From CAYWOS01 sp964459985 (GTDB lineage: Bacteria > Bacillota > Clostridia > Christensenellales > Aristaeellaceae), in NCBI GenBank assembly GCA_964459985.1, contig CAYWOS010000012.1:6988-70987 (forward strand): DNA of 64,000 bases, read 5' to 3'. The notes beneath the pieces are model-generated. The model searched no databases and had not been told where the DNA came from. It worked only from the letters and a program-made list of their open reading frames with translations. A program made the position numbers and the translations under genes. Within the stretch, counting starts at the first letter, position 1; every line of letters begins with the position of its first letter. Positions 63,941-64,000 of the stretch are shown here, in pieces.

Positions 63941-64000
63941 GTGTCCGATCGGCGCGCCTGCTGGTGATGCGCCTGGCCTCTATCAAGTCGATATGGCGAC

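Overview
The window reads as a chromosomal segment of a high-GC, strictly anaerobic member of the Clostridia; something near Christensenellales is my guess, not a measured placement. The evidence is: strong AGGAGG-type ribosome binding sites, housekeeping-type promoters with 17-base spacers, AddB with an Fe-S nuclease domain, DUF951 and DUF6054 proteins, a reverse rubrerythrin, a CtsR operator, and amino-acid fermentation by the glutamate mutase (methylaspartate) route.

Layout. 1-4563: a left-truncated acyl/aminoacyl-AMP ligase with a carrier domain and a short-chain dehydrogenase (minus strand), divergent from an RlmI-like rRNA methyltransferase and a small unknown protein. 4564-4988: a gene-free array of about nine back-to-back hairpins. 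4989-11230 (minus strand): a compact glutamate-fermentation operon glmS-glmL-glmE-mal-AtuA-DUF4387 with abutting or overlapping reading frames. It is divergent from a PucR/CdaR-type regulator and a C-terminal processing peptidase; three TGCATTTTT repeats lie just upstream of the operon promoter. 13962-21306: signal peptidase I with DUF951, AddB, a small P-loop protein, threonine synthase, DUF6054 and reverse rubrerythrin. 21371-26125: a decayed small ORF, araD and araB, a CcdA-thioredoxin fusion, and an Hsp20 gene with a CtsR operator over its -35 box. 26590-27723: tRNA-Pro(GGG) and proC. 27834-31726: a heterodimeric ABC exporter preceded by a 28-residue leader peptide and an attenuator, organised like the Bacillus bmrB-bmrCD system. 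31903-34065: an XRE regulator and a secreted DUF6273/phosphodiester-glycosidase fusion.

34609-63940 is dominated by what looks like one transcription unit: a promoter, a roughly 215-nt leader with a 26-bp direct repeat, a membrane-anchored TPR protein, one uninterrupted 9108-codon gene, and a small excisionase-like HTH protein before a strong terminator. The giant product has a signal peptide, 35 tandem (V/I/F)DP tripeptides, a few RTX-like nonapeptides, thousands of residues of Ala/Gly/Val/Thr-rich beta repeats in at least three repeat families, two predicted helical insertions and no recognisable C-terminal wall anchor. It looks like an extremely large secreted filamentous adhesin.

The most rewarding points for follow-up are the giant adhesin and its attachment problem, the bmrB-like attenuator, the AtuA/DUF4387 pair sitting where a mesaconate-processing enzyme would be expected, the hairpin array, and the regulatory repeats upstream of glmS and of the TPR gene.
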